NCBI RefSeq assembly: GCF_900141915.1
Contig: NZ_FQZG01000004.1
Coordinates: 55,455 to 119,454 of the forward strand
Source of the DNA: Tessaracoccus bendigoensis DSM 12906
Lineage (GTDB): Bacteria > Actinomycetota > Actinomycetes > Propionibacteriales > Propionibacteriaceae
Direction of reading: 5' to 3'
Length of the DNA stretch: 64,000 nucleotides
Part shown: positions 43,063-51,904 of the stretch, piece after piece
How the letters are laid out: every line of letters begins with the position of its first letter
Numbering within the stretch: position 1 is the stretch's first letter
Notes under the pieces: model-generated
Databases searched by the model: none
What the model was told of the DNA's origin: nothing
What the model saw: only the letters and a program-made list of their open reading frames with translations
Made by a program: the position numbers and the translations under genes

Positions 43063-43914
43063 ATGAGGATCGACTTGCACACCCATTCACGTGTTTCCGA
43101 TGGGACCGACACCCCCACCAGCTTGGTGATGAAGGCACACCAGGTCGGTCTGGATGTGCTGGCGCTGTGCGATCACGACACGTTCGGTGGCATCCCGGAA
43201 GCGATGGAGGCGGGTAAACGGATCGGGGTGAAGGTGCTGTGCGGCATCGAATTGTCGACGGTGCATGACGGCCACTCGGTGCACGTGCTCGGCTACGGCT
43301 GCGACCCGTTCGACCGCGACCTCAACGAGGAGCTGGGCCGGATCCGGTTCGGGCGCACCGACCGGCTGCCGACGATGCTGCGTCGGCTGGAGGAGATTGG
43401 GGTGCCGATCACCGCGGAGGAACTGAGCGAGGCGGCCGGAGGGTCGCCGTCGATCGGCCGACCTCACGTCGCCGACGCGCTGGTGGCACGCGGCTATGTC
43501 GCAGACCGCGATGAGGCGTTCGCCAAGTGGCTGGGCGAGGGCCGACCGGGGTTTGTGAGCAGGTACGCGGTGCCGCTGGAACGGGGCATCGACCTCATCC
43601 ACGAGGCGAAGGGTGTGGCTGTCATCGCGCACCCCTGGGGCCGTGGCAACCGTGAGGTGCTGCCTGCCCCCTACCTTGAAGAACTCGTCAGAACCCACGA
43701 TCTCGAGGGCATTGAGGTGGATCATCCAGATCACGACGATGACACCCGGGAGTTGCTGTTCGAGATGGGGGCGAGGGTCGGCCTTGTGCGCACCGGTTCC
43801 AGCGACTATCACGGCACGGGCAAGAAGAACAACCCGCTGGGTGCGAATCTGACCAGGCCGTCGGCCTACCGCGACCTCGTCGGGCGCATCCGCCGACGCG
43901 GCGGGGTGGTCTAG
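43063..43914 (+). CDS. PHP-domain phosphoesterase (TrpH/nucleoside-bisphosphatase type)
   Basis: The 283-residue protein starts MRIDLHTHSRVSDGTD, with metal ligands DLHTH and the early SDG. LALCDHDTFGG, the CGIELST glutamate, VIAHPWG and the final GSSDYHG give the full PHP metal set. Relatives hydrolyse 3',5'-nucleoside bisphosphates or 5'-phosphorylated RNA ends. It precedes trpS, as do several trpH-type genes, without an operon overlap. Confidence 0.87.
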   Translation: MRIDLHTHSRVSDGTDTPTSLVMKAHQVGLDVLALCDHDTFGGIPEAMEAGKRIGVKVLCGIELSTVHDGHSVHVLGYGCDPFDRDLNEELGRIRFGRTDRLPTMLRRLEEIGVPITAEELSEAAGGSPSIGRPHVADALVARGYVADRDEAFAKWLGEGRPGFVSRYAVPLERGIDLIHEAKGVAVIAHPWGRGNREVLPAPYLEELVRTHDLEGIEVDHPDHDDDTRELLFEMGARVGLVRTGSSDYHGTGKKNNPLGANLTRPSAYRDLVGRIRRRGGVV

Positions 43915-43965
43915 TCGGCTAGGCTGGGGCCGCATAAACTCCGGCACAGACAAGGCAGTACCCAC

Positions 43966-45057
43966 ATGTCGCTCGATCAGGCCACGCCCGATTCTGATGC
44001 TTCGCTGGCCCGTTCCACAGAACGCAGCCTCGAACTCGAGGCTCAGATCGCCAAAGACCCCGCACGATTCCGGATCCTCACCGGAGACCGACCAACCGGG
44101 CACCTCCACATCGGGCACTATTTCGGGTCACTTCAGAACCGGGTGCGGCTCGCTGAGCTCGGGATCGACACGATGATCCTGATCGCTGATTATCAGGTGA
44201 TCACCGACCGGGACGGTGTCGGTCCGATCCGCGAGCGCGTCTTTTCGCTGCTGGCCGACTACCTCGCCGTCGGTCTGGATCCGGCAAGTGCCACCTTCTT
44301 CACCCACTCCGCGATCCCCGCCCTGAACCAGTTGATGCTGCCGTTCCTGTCGCTCGTCACAGATGCCGAACTGCGCCGCAACCCCACTGTGAAAACGGAG
44401 CTGGACGATACCGGTGGCCGCCCGATGTCCGGGCTGCTGCTGACCTATCCGGTGCATCAGGCGGCCGACATCTTGTTCTGCAAGGCGAACCTGGTACCTG
44501 TCGGCAAGGATCAGTTGCCGCACCTTGAGCAGGCCCGGGTCATCGCACGCCGCTTCGATGAACGCTATGGGCGCGCCGACAAGGACCACCCGGTGTTCCC
44601 CGAGCCGGACGCGCTCCTCAGCGCCTCGGGGACCATCCTCGGCCTCGATGGGCAGAAGATGAGCAAGTCAAAGGGAAACACCATCGAACTTCGGATGAGC
44701 GCCGACGAGACCGCCAAGCTGATAAAGCGCGCGGTGACCGATTCCGATCGACACATCACCTTCGACCCCGAGAACCGGCCGGAGGTCTCCAACCTCGTCA
44801 ACCTGGTGGCCCTTACGCAGAAGCGTCGGCCAGAAGAGGTCGCAGACGAGTTGGGGGATGCAGGCGGCGGCGGGCTCAAGAAGGTGCTGACCGAGGCGCT
44901 CAACGAGTACTTCGCGCCCATCAGGGCCCGTCGCGCGGAGCTGGAGGCCGACCCGGGATTCCTGCGCAGCGTCCTCAGCGATGGCAATGAGCGGGCCAAC
45001 GCGATCGCCGATCAGACGCTGACGGAGGTCCGGACAGCCATGCAGATGACCTACTGA
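43966..45057 (+). CDS. trpS: Tryptophanyl-tRNA synthetase
   Basis: This class I synthetase has the HIGH motif at 48-51 (TGHLHIGHYFG) and KMSKS at 231-235. DxxVPVGKDQLPHLEQAR is represented by NLVPVGKDQLPHLEQAR. The 363 residues include a ~30-residue N-terminal extension before the Rossmann fold. TAAACT near 43935 could be a -10, giving a leader of about 25 bases. I see no T-box or Trp-rich leader peptide. Confidence 0.94.
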   Translation: MSLDQATPDSDASLARSTERSLELEAQIAKDPARFRILTGDRPTGHLHIGHYFGSLQNRVRLAELGIDTMILIADYQVITDRDGVGPIRERVFSLLADYLAVGLDPASATFFTHSAIPALNQLMLPFLSLVTDAELRRNPTVKTELDDTGGRPMSGLLLTYPVHQAADILFCKANLVPVGKDQLPHLEQARVIARRFDERYGRADKDHPVFPEPDALLSASGTILGLDGQKMSKSKGNTIELRMSADETAKLIKRAVTDSDRHITFDPENRPEVSNLVNLVALTQKRRPEEVADELGDAGGGGLKKVLTEALNEYFAPIRARRAELEADPGFLRSVLSDGNERANAIADQTLTEVRTAMQMTY

Positions 45058-45074
45058 AGCCGGACCACAAACGG

Positions 45075-45108
45075 CAGCGGCCGCATCCCCCCGGGGATGC
45101 GGCCGCTG
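45075..45108. terminator. Bidirectional terminator between trpS and the DEAD-box gene
   Basis: A perfect 16-bp stem (CAGCGGCCGCATCCCC and complement) with a CC apex lies 17 bases after trpS and 11 bases after the convergent helicase gene. Confidence 0.78.
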
Positions 45109-45119
45109 GCGTCTGCGCG

Positions 45120-46580
45120 CTATTTGGCCTCGTCGGGCTTGACCTCGACACCGTTTACCGTGCGACGGCGGCGGCGCCGTGGCTTTGACGGCGCGGACTC
45201 GCCTTGTGCTGGGGCCGCGCGGTCTCCCGATGAGTGGGTTGACCGGCGCCTGTGACGGCGCTCGCCACCGTCGCCGGTCGACGCCTTCCGCGAGGGACGC
45301 TCGGAGCGCTCCTTGGCGACGGCTCCCGGCAGGCGACCCTTCGTGCCTTCCGGAATGTCCAGGTCGGTGAACAGGTGCGGAGACGTCGAGTACGTCTCGG
45401 CCGGGTCGGGCATGTCGAGGTGGAGAGCCTGATCGATCAGCTTCCAACGGTGGAGGTCCGACCAGTCGACCAACGTCACGGAGACGCCCGAGTTGCCCGC
45501 CCGCCCGGTGCGCCCGATACGGTGCACGTAGGTGGCGTCCGTGTCGGGGCACTCGTAGTTGACGACGTGGCTGACGCCGGTGATGTCGATACCGCGTGCC
45601 GCCACGTCGGTCGCGACCAGCACGTTGATGGTGCCGGCCCTGAACTTCTTGAGCGCACGCTCGCGGGCCTGCTGATTGAGGTCGCCGTGAATCGCGCCGA
45701 CGGCGAATCCCCGGTCCACGAGATCGTCCATCAGGCGCTGTGCGGCGCGCTTGGTGCGTGTGAAGACCATCACCTTGGTGGTCTGATTGCCCTGCAGCAG
45801 GCGGGCGACGATCTCCGGCTTGTCGAGGTCGTGTGCCTGGTACACGAACTGCTCGATGTCCGGCACCGTCATCTGGGCGTCTTGGCCCTCCGCCCGGATG
45901 TTGATGGGCTTGTTCAGCGTTGCCCTGGCCAGGGTGAGGATCGGGGCGGGCATCGTCGCTGAGAACAGCATCGTCTGCCGATCTGACGGCGTCTTGTGGA
46001 GGATCCGTTCGATGTCGGGAAGGAAACCGAGATCCAGCATCTCGTCTGCCTCGTCGAGGACGAGCACCTGCACGTGGCTCAGATCCAAGGCGCCGCGATC
46101 CGCGAGGTCCAGCAGGCGGCCGGGAGTGCCGACCGCGATGTCGATGCCTTTTGCGAGGGTATCCAACTGTTCGTCGTAGCCGGTGCCACCGTAGATGGTG
46201 AGAACCCTCATCTTCAGATGCTTGCCGGCCACATCCATGTCGCGGCCGACCTGCAGCGCCAGTTCACGTGTGGGGCACACCACCAGCGCGCGGGGCTTGC
46301 CGTGGGACGGCTTCACGCCCTCGGAGATGGTCACCATCCGGTGCAGCAGGCTGACGCCGAAAGCCAGGGTCTTGCCGGTGCCCGTGCGGGCCTGGCCGAT
46401 CAGGTCGCTTCCTCCCAGCGCCAGCGGAATGGCCAGCGCCTGGATCTGGAAGGGGTGGACGATGCCGGCATCAGCCAGCGCCGACGTGATGGATTCATGG
46501 ACGCCAAGGTCGGCGAATGTATCGTCGACCGCTATCTCGTTGTCGCTCAGGGTCAAACCTTTGATCAAGTATGAACTCAC
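45120..46580 (-). CDS. DEAD-box ATP-dependent RNA helicase
   Basis: The 486-residue SF2 helicase has the Q motif FQIQALAIPLAL, Walker A ARTGTGKT, the DEAD box VLDEADEM, SAT, and the C-terminal HRIGRTGRAG. The last ~90 residues are basic and low complexity (RRRRRR near the end), a typical RNA-binding tail of RhlE/DeaD-like enzymes that remodel rRNA or mRNA. The GTG start at 46580 gives the whole first domain. An ATG further in would cut it. Confidence 0.93.
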   Translation of the reverse strand: MSSYLIKGLTLSDNEIAVDDTFADLGVHESITSALADAGIVHPFQIQALAIPLALGGSDLIGQARTGTGKTLAFGVSLLHRMVTISEGVKPSHGKPRALVVCPTRELALQVGRDMDVAGKHLKMRVLTIYGGTGYDEQLDTLAKGIDIAVGTPGRLLDLADRGALDLSHVQVLVLDEADEMLDLGFLPDIERILHKTPSDRQTMLFSATMPAPILTLARATLNKPINIRAEGQDAQMTVPDIEQFVYQAHDLDKPEIVARLLQGNQTTKVMVFTRTKRAAQRLMDDLVDRGFAVGAIHGDLNQQARERALKKFRAGTINVLVATDVAARGIDITGVSHVVNYECPDTDATYVHRIGRTGRAGNSGVSVTLVDWSDLHRWKLIDQALHLDMPDPAETYSTSPHLFTDLDIPEGTKGRLPGAVAKERSERPSRKASTGDGGERRHRRRSTHSSGDRAAPAQGESAPSKPRRRRRRTVNGVEVKPDEAK

Positions 46581-46658
46581 GGCGCGCAGTGGCGCTGCCG
46601 GAGGCGGACGGGTTGCGCCCGCATACCGGGCAGTCTAACGCAGGTGTGAGCGATGGGC

Positions 46659-46883
46659 TCAGACGGTGCCGAACCCCACAGCCCTGGTGGCGGATGCGCC
46701 GAGGTCCACATAGCCGATCTTTGTGGCGGGAATCATGATTCGGCGGCCCTTGTCATCGGTCAGATCGACGATTGACGACTCGACGACAGCCCTACGGATC
46801 TGCTCTGCGATCTCTTCTGGGGCGGAGCTGGTCTCGATCGTGACCTCGCGTGCGATATCGGTGATTCCGAACTTGACTTCCAT
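46659..46883 (-). CDS. DUF3107 family protein
   Basis: The 74-residue product MEVKFGITDIAREVTIETS... ends RAVGFGTV and matches the actinobacterial DUF3107 family, found near the helicase and UvrD-like genes in mycobacteria. The KIGYVDLG strand is conserved. A longer frame upstream has no homology and is rejected. TAGAGT seven bases before the ATG predicts a leaderless mRNA. The function is unknown. Confidence 0.85.
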   Translation of the reverse strand: MEVKFGITDIAREVTIETSSAPEEIAEQIRRAVVESSIVDLTDDKGRRIMIPATKIGYVDLGASATRAVGFGTV

Positions 46884-46890
46884 GAGTGCC

Positions 46891-46896
46891 ACTCTA
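46891..46896 (-). promoter_or_regulatory. -10 hexamer of the DUF3107 gene (predicted leaderless)
   Basis: TAGAGT on the minus strand ends seven bases before the ATG, with no ribosome binding site. Confidence 0.42.
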
Positions 46897-46957
46897 GTGT
46901 CCCAGGCCAAGCCACCGACAACCGACGGGGCCCATGAAAGGGGTGAGCGGAGGCGCG

Positions 46958-47761
46958 TCAGCACTCGATGCGCGCCACCACCGCGGTGGTGTTGTCGCGT
47001 CCACCCTGGTCGTTGGCCCATGCCACGAGCCGCTCGCAGAGTTGGCCGGGCGCCGGGGCCTCGGCCAGTTCTGCCCGGAACAGCGCAGACATGGCCTCCG
47101 GGGAACTCGCGTAGTTCCACAATCCGTCGGAACAGAGCAGCAGCCAACCGTTGCACTCAGGGTGGAAGACGATCACGGAGGGGGTGACATCGGTGGCCTG
47201 CCGCCCGAGCCACTTGGTGATCGCATGCGCCTGGCTCGACTGCTCGGCATCGTCTCTGGTCATGCCGAGCATGATTCGGGCCTGCGCCATCGAGTCGTCG
47301 GTCGACAGGAGGCGGCACGAGCCGTCATCTCCCAACCAGTAGGCCCGGGAGTCGCCGACGTTGCCGACGGCGAGCGTGCCCTCGTCGATGCCGGCCGCGA
47401 TCAGGGTGCACGCCGACGGATCTTCCCTGGCTTCGAGCACCGCGCGGTTGGCCCCTTCGAAGGCCTGGACGAAAGCGAGATTCGCAGCCAGCCCCTGATG
47501 GTGGGCGCTGACCATGAGTTCGACCGCCGTCCGCGCCGCCACCAGGGAGGCGACCTCGGAGCCCTCGGCGGTCGTCACCCCGTCCGCAACCGCGATCATC
47601 GCTGTGCGGTGCGACTTGTCACGCACCGCAAGACACATCGCATCCTGGTTCGTCGGATGCCTGAGCCCGGTGTCGCTGCAGCCCGCCAACCAGGGGGCCG
47701 GCACGCGGGCGTAGTGCGAACGCTCTGAACGGTCCTCATGCATCTGGTCGGTCACTCCCAA
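46958..47761 (-). CDS. PP2C-type serine/threonine protein phosphatase
   Basis: The 267-residue metal-dependent phosphatase has the aspartate motifs of PPM enzymes: SDTGLRHPTNQDA, VADGVTTAEGSEVAS, NVGDSRAYW, LCSDGLW and GRDNTTAVV. The second motif lacks the usual MGG after ADG, but the aspartate is kept, so activity is likely. No transmembrane segment or kinase gene is nearby. It follows the LigD-type polymerase gene by 20 bases, in the same direction. Confidence 0.88.
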   Translation of the reverse strand: MGVTDQMHEDRSERSHYARVPAPWLAGCSDTGLRHPTNQDAMCLAVRDKSHRTAMIAVADGVTTAEGSEVASLVAARTAVELMVSAHHQGLAANLAFVQAFEGANRAVLEAREDPSACTLIAAGIDEGTLAVGNVGDSRAYWLGDDGSCRLLSTDDSMAQARIMLGMTRDDAEQSSQAHAITKWLGRQATDVTPSVIVFHPECNGWLLLCSDGLWNYASSPEAMSALFRAELAEAPAPGQLCERLVAWANDQGGRDNTTAVVARIEC

Positions 47762-47781
47762 TCTCCCAACGCCTCAGCTGG

Positions 47782-48723
47782 TCAGGTCAGCGGTTCGGGC
47801 AACTCAGGGCTGTCCGGGGTCGGCATCTGAGTCTCCCATAGATCTCCGAGACTATGCACCCGCTCAAGCGCCTCGCCGGGGGAGACTGCCAGCGACGTCT
47901 CCGGCTGCAGTGCCGCGACCTCGTCCCACGTGAGCGGGGTGGCCACAGATGGCCGATTGAGGCCGCGGACCGAATAGGCACAGACGGTGTTCCGGGATGC
48001 CAGGTTCTGGGCGTAGTCGACGAAGATGAGGCCGGTGCGGGCCGCCCGGCTCATGTTCGCGACGAAGATCTTCGGATGTGACGACGTGAGCAGCCTGGCC
48101 AGCGACAGCGCGAAAGTGTAGACCTCAGATGCCGGGGTGGGGGCGATCGGAACGCTCAGCTGCAACCCCTTATTGCCGGAGGTCTTGGGAAACGCCACCA
48201 AACCGACCTCGGCCAGTTGTGTGGCGGTCATGATGGCTGCCCGCGCCGAGTCTGCCGGGGTGGTTCCGGGGCCGGGATCGAGGTCGATGATCAGTGTCGT
48301 GGCTCGAGGCTCATCCTCACCTTCCAGGACGATCCCCATGGGCCCCGACGTGGCCTCTGTCGTGCGCCACTGAGGCGTGTGCAATTCGACTGCGGCAAGG
48401 TTGGCGAGCCAGGCGAGGGTGGCACGGTCAGGCGCGGTGACATAGTTGACCGAGCCTGCCGAGGTCGCCACAGATACCGTCTTCACCCATTCGGGAGTGC
48501 CCGCTGGGGCGTTCTTCTCGAAGAACGAGCCTGCGGCGGTGCCTTCGGGGAACCGCACCCGGGTGATCGCACGGTCCCGCAGATGCGGCAGCATCGCCTC
48601 GGCCACCTCCACGTAGTAGGAAATCAGCTCGCCCTTGGTGAACCCATCCGGGAAGAGCGGCTTGTCCAAGTTCGTGAGGTTGAGTGCGACGCCGTCGATG
48701 TGGGTTGCGATCCTGTCGGTCAT
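47782..48723 (-). CDS. LigD-type NHEJ polymerase/primase domain protein
   Basis: The 313-residue protein is the stand-alone archaeo-eukaryotic primase-like polymerase of bacterial end joining. It fills gaps, often with ribonucleotides, at ends held by Ku. It has NLDKPLFPDGFTKGELISYY, LIIDLDPG with the metal-binding DxD, and a basic patch TSGNKGLQLSVP. No ligase or nuclease domain is fused. Ku lies 6.5 kb away and the AdnAB genes start 61 bases upstream in the opposite direction. Confidence 0.92.
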   Translation of the reverse strand: MTDRIATHIDGVALNLTNLDKPLFPDGFTKGELISYYVEVAEAMLPHLRDRAITRVRFPEGTAAGSFFEKNAPAGTPEWVKTVSVATSAGSVNYVTAPDRATLAWLANLAAVELHTPQWRTTEATSGPMGIVLEGEDEPRATTLIIDLDPGPGTTPADSARAAIMTATQLAEVGLVAFPKTSGNKGLQLSVPIAPTPASEVYTFALSLARLLTSSHPKIFVANMSRAARTGLIFVDYAQNLASRNTVCAYSVRGLNRPSVATPLTWDEVAALQPETSLAVSPGEALERVHSLGDLWETQMPTPDSPELPEPLT

Positions 48724-48784
48724 CGGTCTCCTCGGTTGCGCAAATCATGCCATGGCCTCCAGGCCAGTTCTTCCCCAGGTGAAA

Positions 48785-51700
48785 ATGTCGGTGGTTGGTG
48801 GTTGCATGGTGCCCATGAGCTTCCGGATAGCGCTTCGCAACCCGCCGCACCTTCCGGAGCTCAACGGCGAGCAGGTGGCTGCCGCGGCGCCACATCGTGG
48901 CGTGTCGGTCGTGCTCGGCGGCCCGGGGACGGGCAAGACGTTGGTGGTCACGCAGGCTGCCGCTGGCCGTGTCCTCGCCGGCGGCTCCTTGGAGCGGGTC
49001 ATCGTGCTCGCCCATTCACGCACCGCCGCCCAGCAGTTGCGTCGCGACATCACCCGCAGGCTGCCCCGGGCCCAGACCTCGGCGCAGGTCACCACCGTCC
49101 ACGGGCTGGCCCTCGGCCTGATGCGGCGGTTCTGGCCGCACGCGGACACCCCCTGGCGGCTGATGCGGGCACCTGAGCAGGAGTCACGAATCCGTGAGCT
49201 GCTGGTCGGCTCCCGGGCCGACCATTGGCCAGACGAGGCGCACGCCGCACTAGGCACGAGGGCCTTCGCCCGACAGCTGCGCGAGGTGCTGGCCCGCGCG
49301 AGGCAGCTCTCACTCGACTCGGACGGGCTTGCGGCCCTGGCGGCTGAGGCGGGCGACCCGCTGTTCAGCGGCGTTGCCCGGTTCATGGAGGAGTACCTCA
49401 TCATCGGAGACTTCTCCGGCACTCTCGACTACGCCGAGCTGATCTACCGGACACGTCTGCTGCTCACCGAACCCGACGTGGCTGCCGGGGTGGCTGCCAC
49501 CTTCGACGCGGTGATCGTTGACGATGCCCACGAGTTGGACCCCGCTCAGGTGGCGCTCATCGCGGATCTGGCGCGCGTCGGGTTGCCCGTGCTGGCAGTG
49601 GGGGATCCGCACCAGCGCATCGGGGGGTACCGCGGCGCCAGCCGCAGTGCGCTCGCGGACCTGGCCGCAGTGCCCGGAGCACGCCTGTCCATCCTCCACA
49701 TGGGGTGGCGCAACGCGGCCGAGGTCGCCGAGGCGCTGGCCGGCCTGGATGCCAGGCTGGACCAACTGCACGCGGCGCCCGCGCCGAAACCGGTCGGTGC
49801 CGCCGGGCTGGTCAAGGCGCGGATCTTCGACGACGAGTCCGCCGAACTCGCTCACGTCGCCGCCGAGCTCAGGCATTCGGTCACGCGTGAGGGCAACGCA
49901 TGGTCCGACCTTGTCGTGGTCACAAGGGCTGGTCGTGCCCAGCTGAGCGCGGTCGCGACCGCGTTGATCCGGCTGGGGGTGCCTGTCGAGGTGTCGGGCG
50001 ATGAGATCGCGTTGTCTGAGCAGCCGGCGGTGGCCACGCTCCTGCTCGCCCTGTCCGTCGCGGCCAGAGGGGCCGCACCCGAAAGCGATGAAGCGCGGCT
50101 GTTGCTGGCTTCGCCGCTCTGCGGACTCGACGGGGTGGCGCAGCGGGGCCTGGCACGCTCCCTGCTCGCCTCACATGCCGGTCTCGGCACGTCGGGAGCT
50201 TTGTTGGGCCGGAGCCTGAGGGAACCGGAGCTGCTCGACGGCCTCGTGACGCCCGAGGCCGAGGCGGCCCGTGACCTTGCCGGGCTGCTGCGGCGCGTCT
50301 CGGCACTGCTCGCAGGTGAGGCCGAGGTTCAAGTGGCGCTCTGGGAGCTCTGGGATGCCACCGACTGGCCTACGCGGCTGCGCGAACAGGCGCTCGGCGG
50401 GTCGCGGCGAGCCAACGCCGACCTGGACGCGATCGTCGAGCTGTTTGAACTTGCCGCTCGCATGGCGGAGCTGCGTGGGGCTGCCGGGGCTCTGACCTTC
50501 GGGCAGGAGGTGGCCGGGCAGGAGATCCCGGCCGACACCGGGCGCGAGCTGGTGGCCGAAGGGCGGGGTGTGCGCGTGATCACCGCGCACCGCACACGCG
50601 GGCTCGAATGGGAGCGCGTCTGGGTCATCGGCGTGCAGGAGGGTCTGTGGCCAAGGCTGAACCGGGCCGGTGTGATGCTTGATCCTGAGCGTCTCTCCGC
50701 CACGGGGCTGCAGCCTTCGAACCCAGCCGCCCAACTGGTACCGGAGCGCCAACTGTTCTATGTCGCCTGCTCCCGGGCCCGGTCTCTGCTCTCGGTGAGC
50801 GCCGTGCAGGGGATCGACGGTGAAGGGGGGAGGCCATCACGGTTCCTCGGCGAGTTGGGGGTGCCGGTGGAGCGGGTCCACGGGAGCCCGGGAGCGCTGC
50901 TGTCGACCGCAGCGCTCGTCGGCGACCTCAGGCGGAGCCTGGAAGACGAGGCCGTCTCGCCTGGCCTGCAGCGTGCCGCCGCGCTCAGGCTCGCAAGGTT
51001 GGCGGAGATCTCGGCACCGGACGGGTCGCCCGGGTTTCCGGGCAGCGATCCGTCAGGCTGGTGGGGCGCGGGAAGCCCGACCTCTGGCAGCGCCCCACCG
51101 ACCGGTCCGATCCAGATCACCGGCAGTTCCCTGGAGGCCCTGCTTGAGTGCCCCCGACGCTGGTTCCTCGCGAGGAGGGCGAAGGCAGAAGGAAACCGCC
51201 AGTCCCGTGCCTCGATCGGCGACATCGTGCACCTGATCGCTCGGCAGGCGGCCGAGGTCGGCCTTACCGCAGAGCAGATGCGCGCCGAACTCGACCGGGT
51301 CTGGGAACAGATCCCGTTCGAGGCCGAATGGTTGTCCGCCACCGAGCGCTCAGCGATCGACGACGCCCTCGACCGATTCGCCCGCTACCAGGACTCCTCG
51401 GATCTGCTCGCCGTGGAGCAGGGGTTCCGGGTCCCACTTAGCATCGGGGACCGGGAGGTCGTCCTGGTCGGCACCGTCGATCGGCTGGAACGTGACGGGC
51501 AGGGCCGCCTCCGCGTCGTCGACCTGAAGACCGGCGGCCGGATCCCGCGTGAGGCCGAGGTCACAGACCATGCCCAACTCGGTGTCTATCAGCTGGCCGC
51601 CAGCCTCGGCGCCTTCGATGGCCTCTCAGGCGGGGAGCGCAGGGTCGCCCCACCTGCCCTGGCCTATCTCCGCGCTGACGGTGCGCTCCCGGCCATCGTG

Positions 51701-51904
51701 ACGCAGCCGTCCATCGATGAAGCTCCCGCGCTGCCCGACCAGGAGCTGACGGTGGGGCCGACCTGGGTGCACGACCGGATCGCGCAAGCTGTCGACATCA
51801 TCCGGGGAGGCGACTTCGACGCCGTCGAGTGCGGGGCATGCCGCTATTGCCAGTTCTCGGATTCATGCCCCATCCGGGACCGGGCAGGGAGGAATCAGCA
51901 CTGA
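48785..51904 (+). CDS. adnA: Helicase-nuclease subunit AdnA
   Basis: AdnA is one subunit of the actinobacterial end-resection motor-nuclease, which replaces RecBCD. The N-terminal UvrD-like motor has Walker A GGPGTGKT at 45-52 and QLFYVACSRAR near the end of the motor. The C-terminal RecB-type nuclease has LRVVDLKTG. Four cysteines, C789, C1019, C1022 and C1028, have the C...CxxCxxxxxC spacing of the iron-sulfur staple seen in AddB-type nucleases. ATG at 48785 follows AGGTGA; ATG at 48815 is an alternative. Its stop overlaps adnB. Confidence 0.93.
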   Translation: MSVVGGCMVPMSFRIALRNPPHLPELNGEQVAAAAPHRGVSVVLGGPGTGKTLVVTQAAAGRVLAGGSLERVIVLAHSRTAAQQLRRDITRRLPRAQTSAQVTTVHGLALGLMRRFWPHADTPWRLMRAPEQESRIRELLVGSRADHWPDEAHAALGTRAFARQLREVLARARQLSLDSDGLAALAAEAGDPLFSGVARFMEEYLIIGDFSGTLDYAELIYRTRLLLTEPDVAAGVAATFDAVIVDDAHELDPAQVALIADLARVGLPVLAVGDPHQRIGGYRGASRSALADLAAVPGARLSILHMGWRNAAEVAEALAGLDARLDQLHAAPAPKPVGAAGLVKARIFDDESAELAHVAAELRHSVTREGNAWSDLVVVTRAGRAQLSAVATALIRLGVPVEVSGDEIALSEQPAVATLLLALSVAARGAAPESDEARLLLASPLCGLDGVAQRGLARSLLASHAGLGTSGALLGRSLREPELLDGLVTPEAEAARDLAGLLRRVSALLAGEAEVQVALWELWDATDWPTRLREQALGGSRRANADLDAIVELFELAARMAELRGAAGALTFGQEVAGQEIPADTGRELVAEGRGVRVITAHRTRGLEWERVWVIGVQEGLWPRLNRAGVMLDPERLSATGLQPSNPAAQLVPERQLFYVACSRARSLLSVSAVQGIDGEGGRPSRFLGELGVPVERVHGSPGALLSTAALVGDLRRSLEDEAVSPGLQRAAALRLARLAEISAPDGSPGFPGSDPSGWWGAGSPTSGSAPPTGPIQITGSSLEALLECPRRWFLARRAKAEGNRQSRASIGDIVHLIARQAAEVGLTAEQMRAELDRVWEQIPFEAEWLSATERSAIDDALDRFARYQDSSDLLAVEQGFRVPLSIGDREVVLVGTVDRLERDGQGRLRVVDLKTGGRIPREAEVTDHAQLGVYQLAASLGAFDGLSGGERRVAPPALAYLRADGALPAIVTQPSIDEAPALPDQELTVGPTWVHDRIAQAVDIIRGGDFDAVECGACRYCQFSDSCPIRDRAGRNQH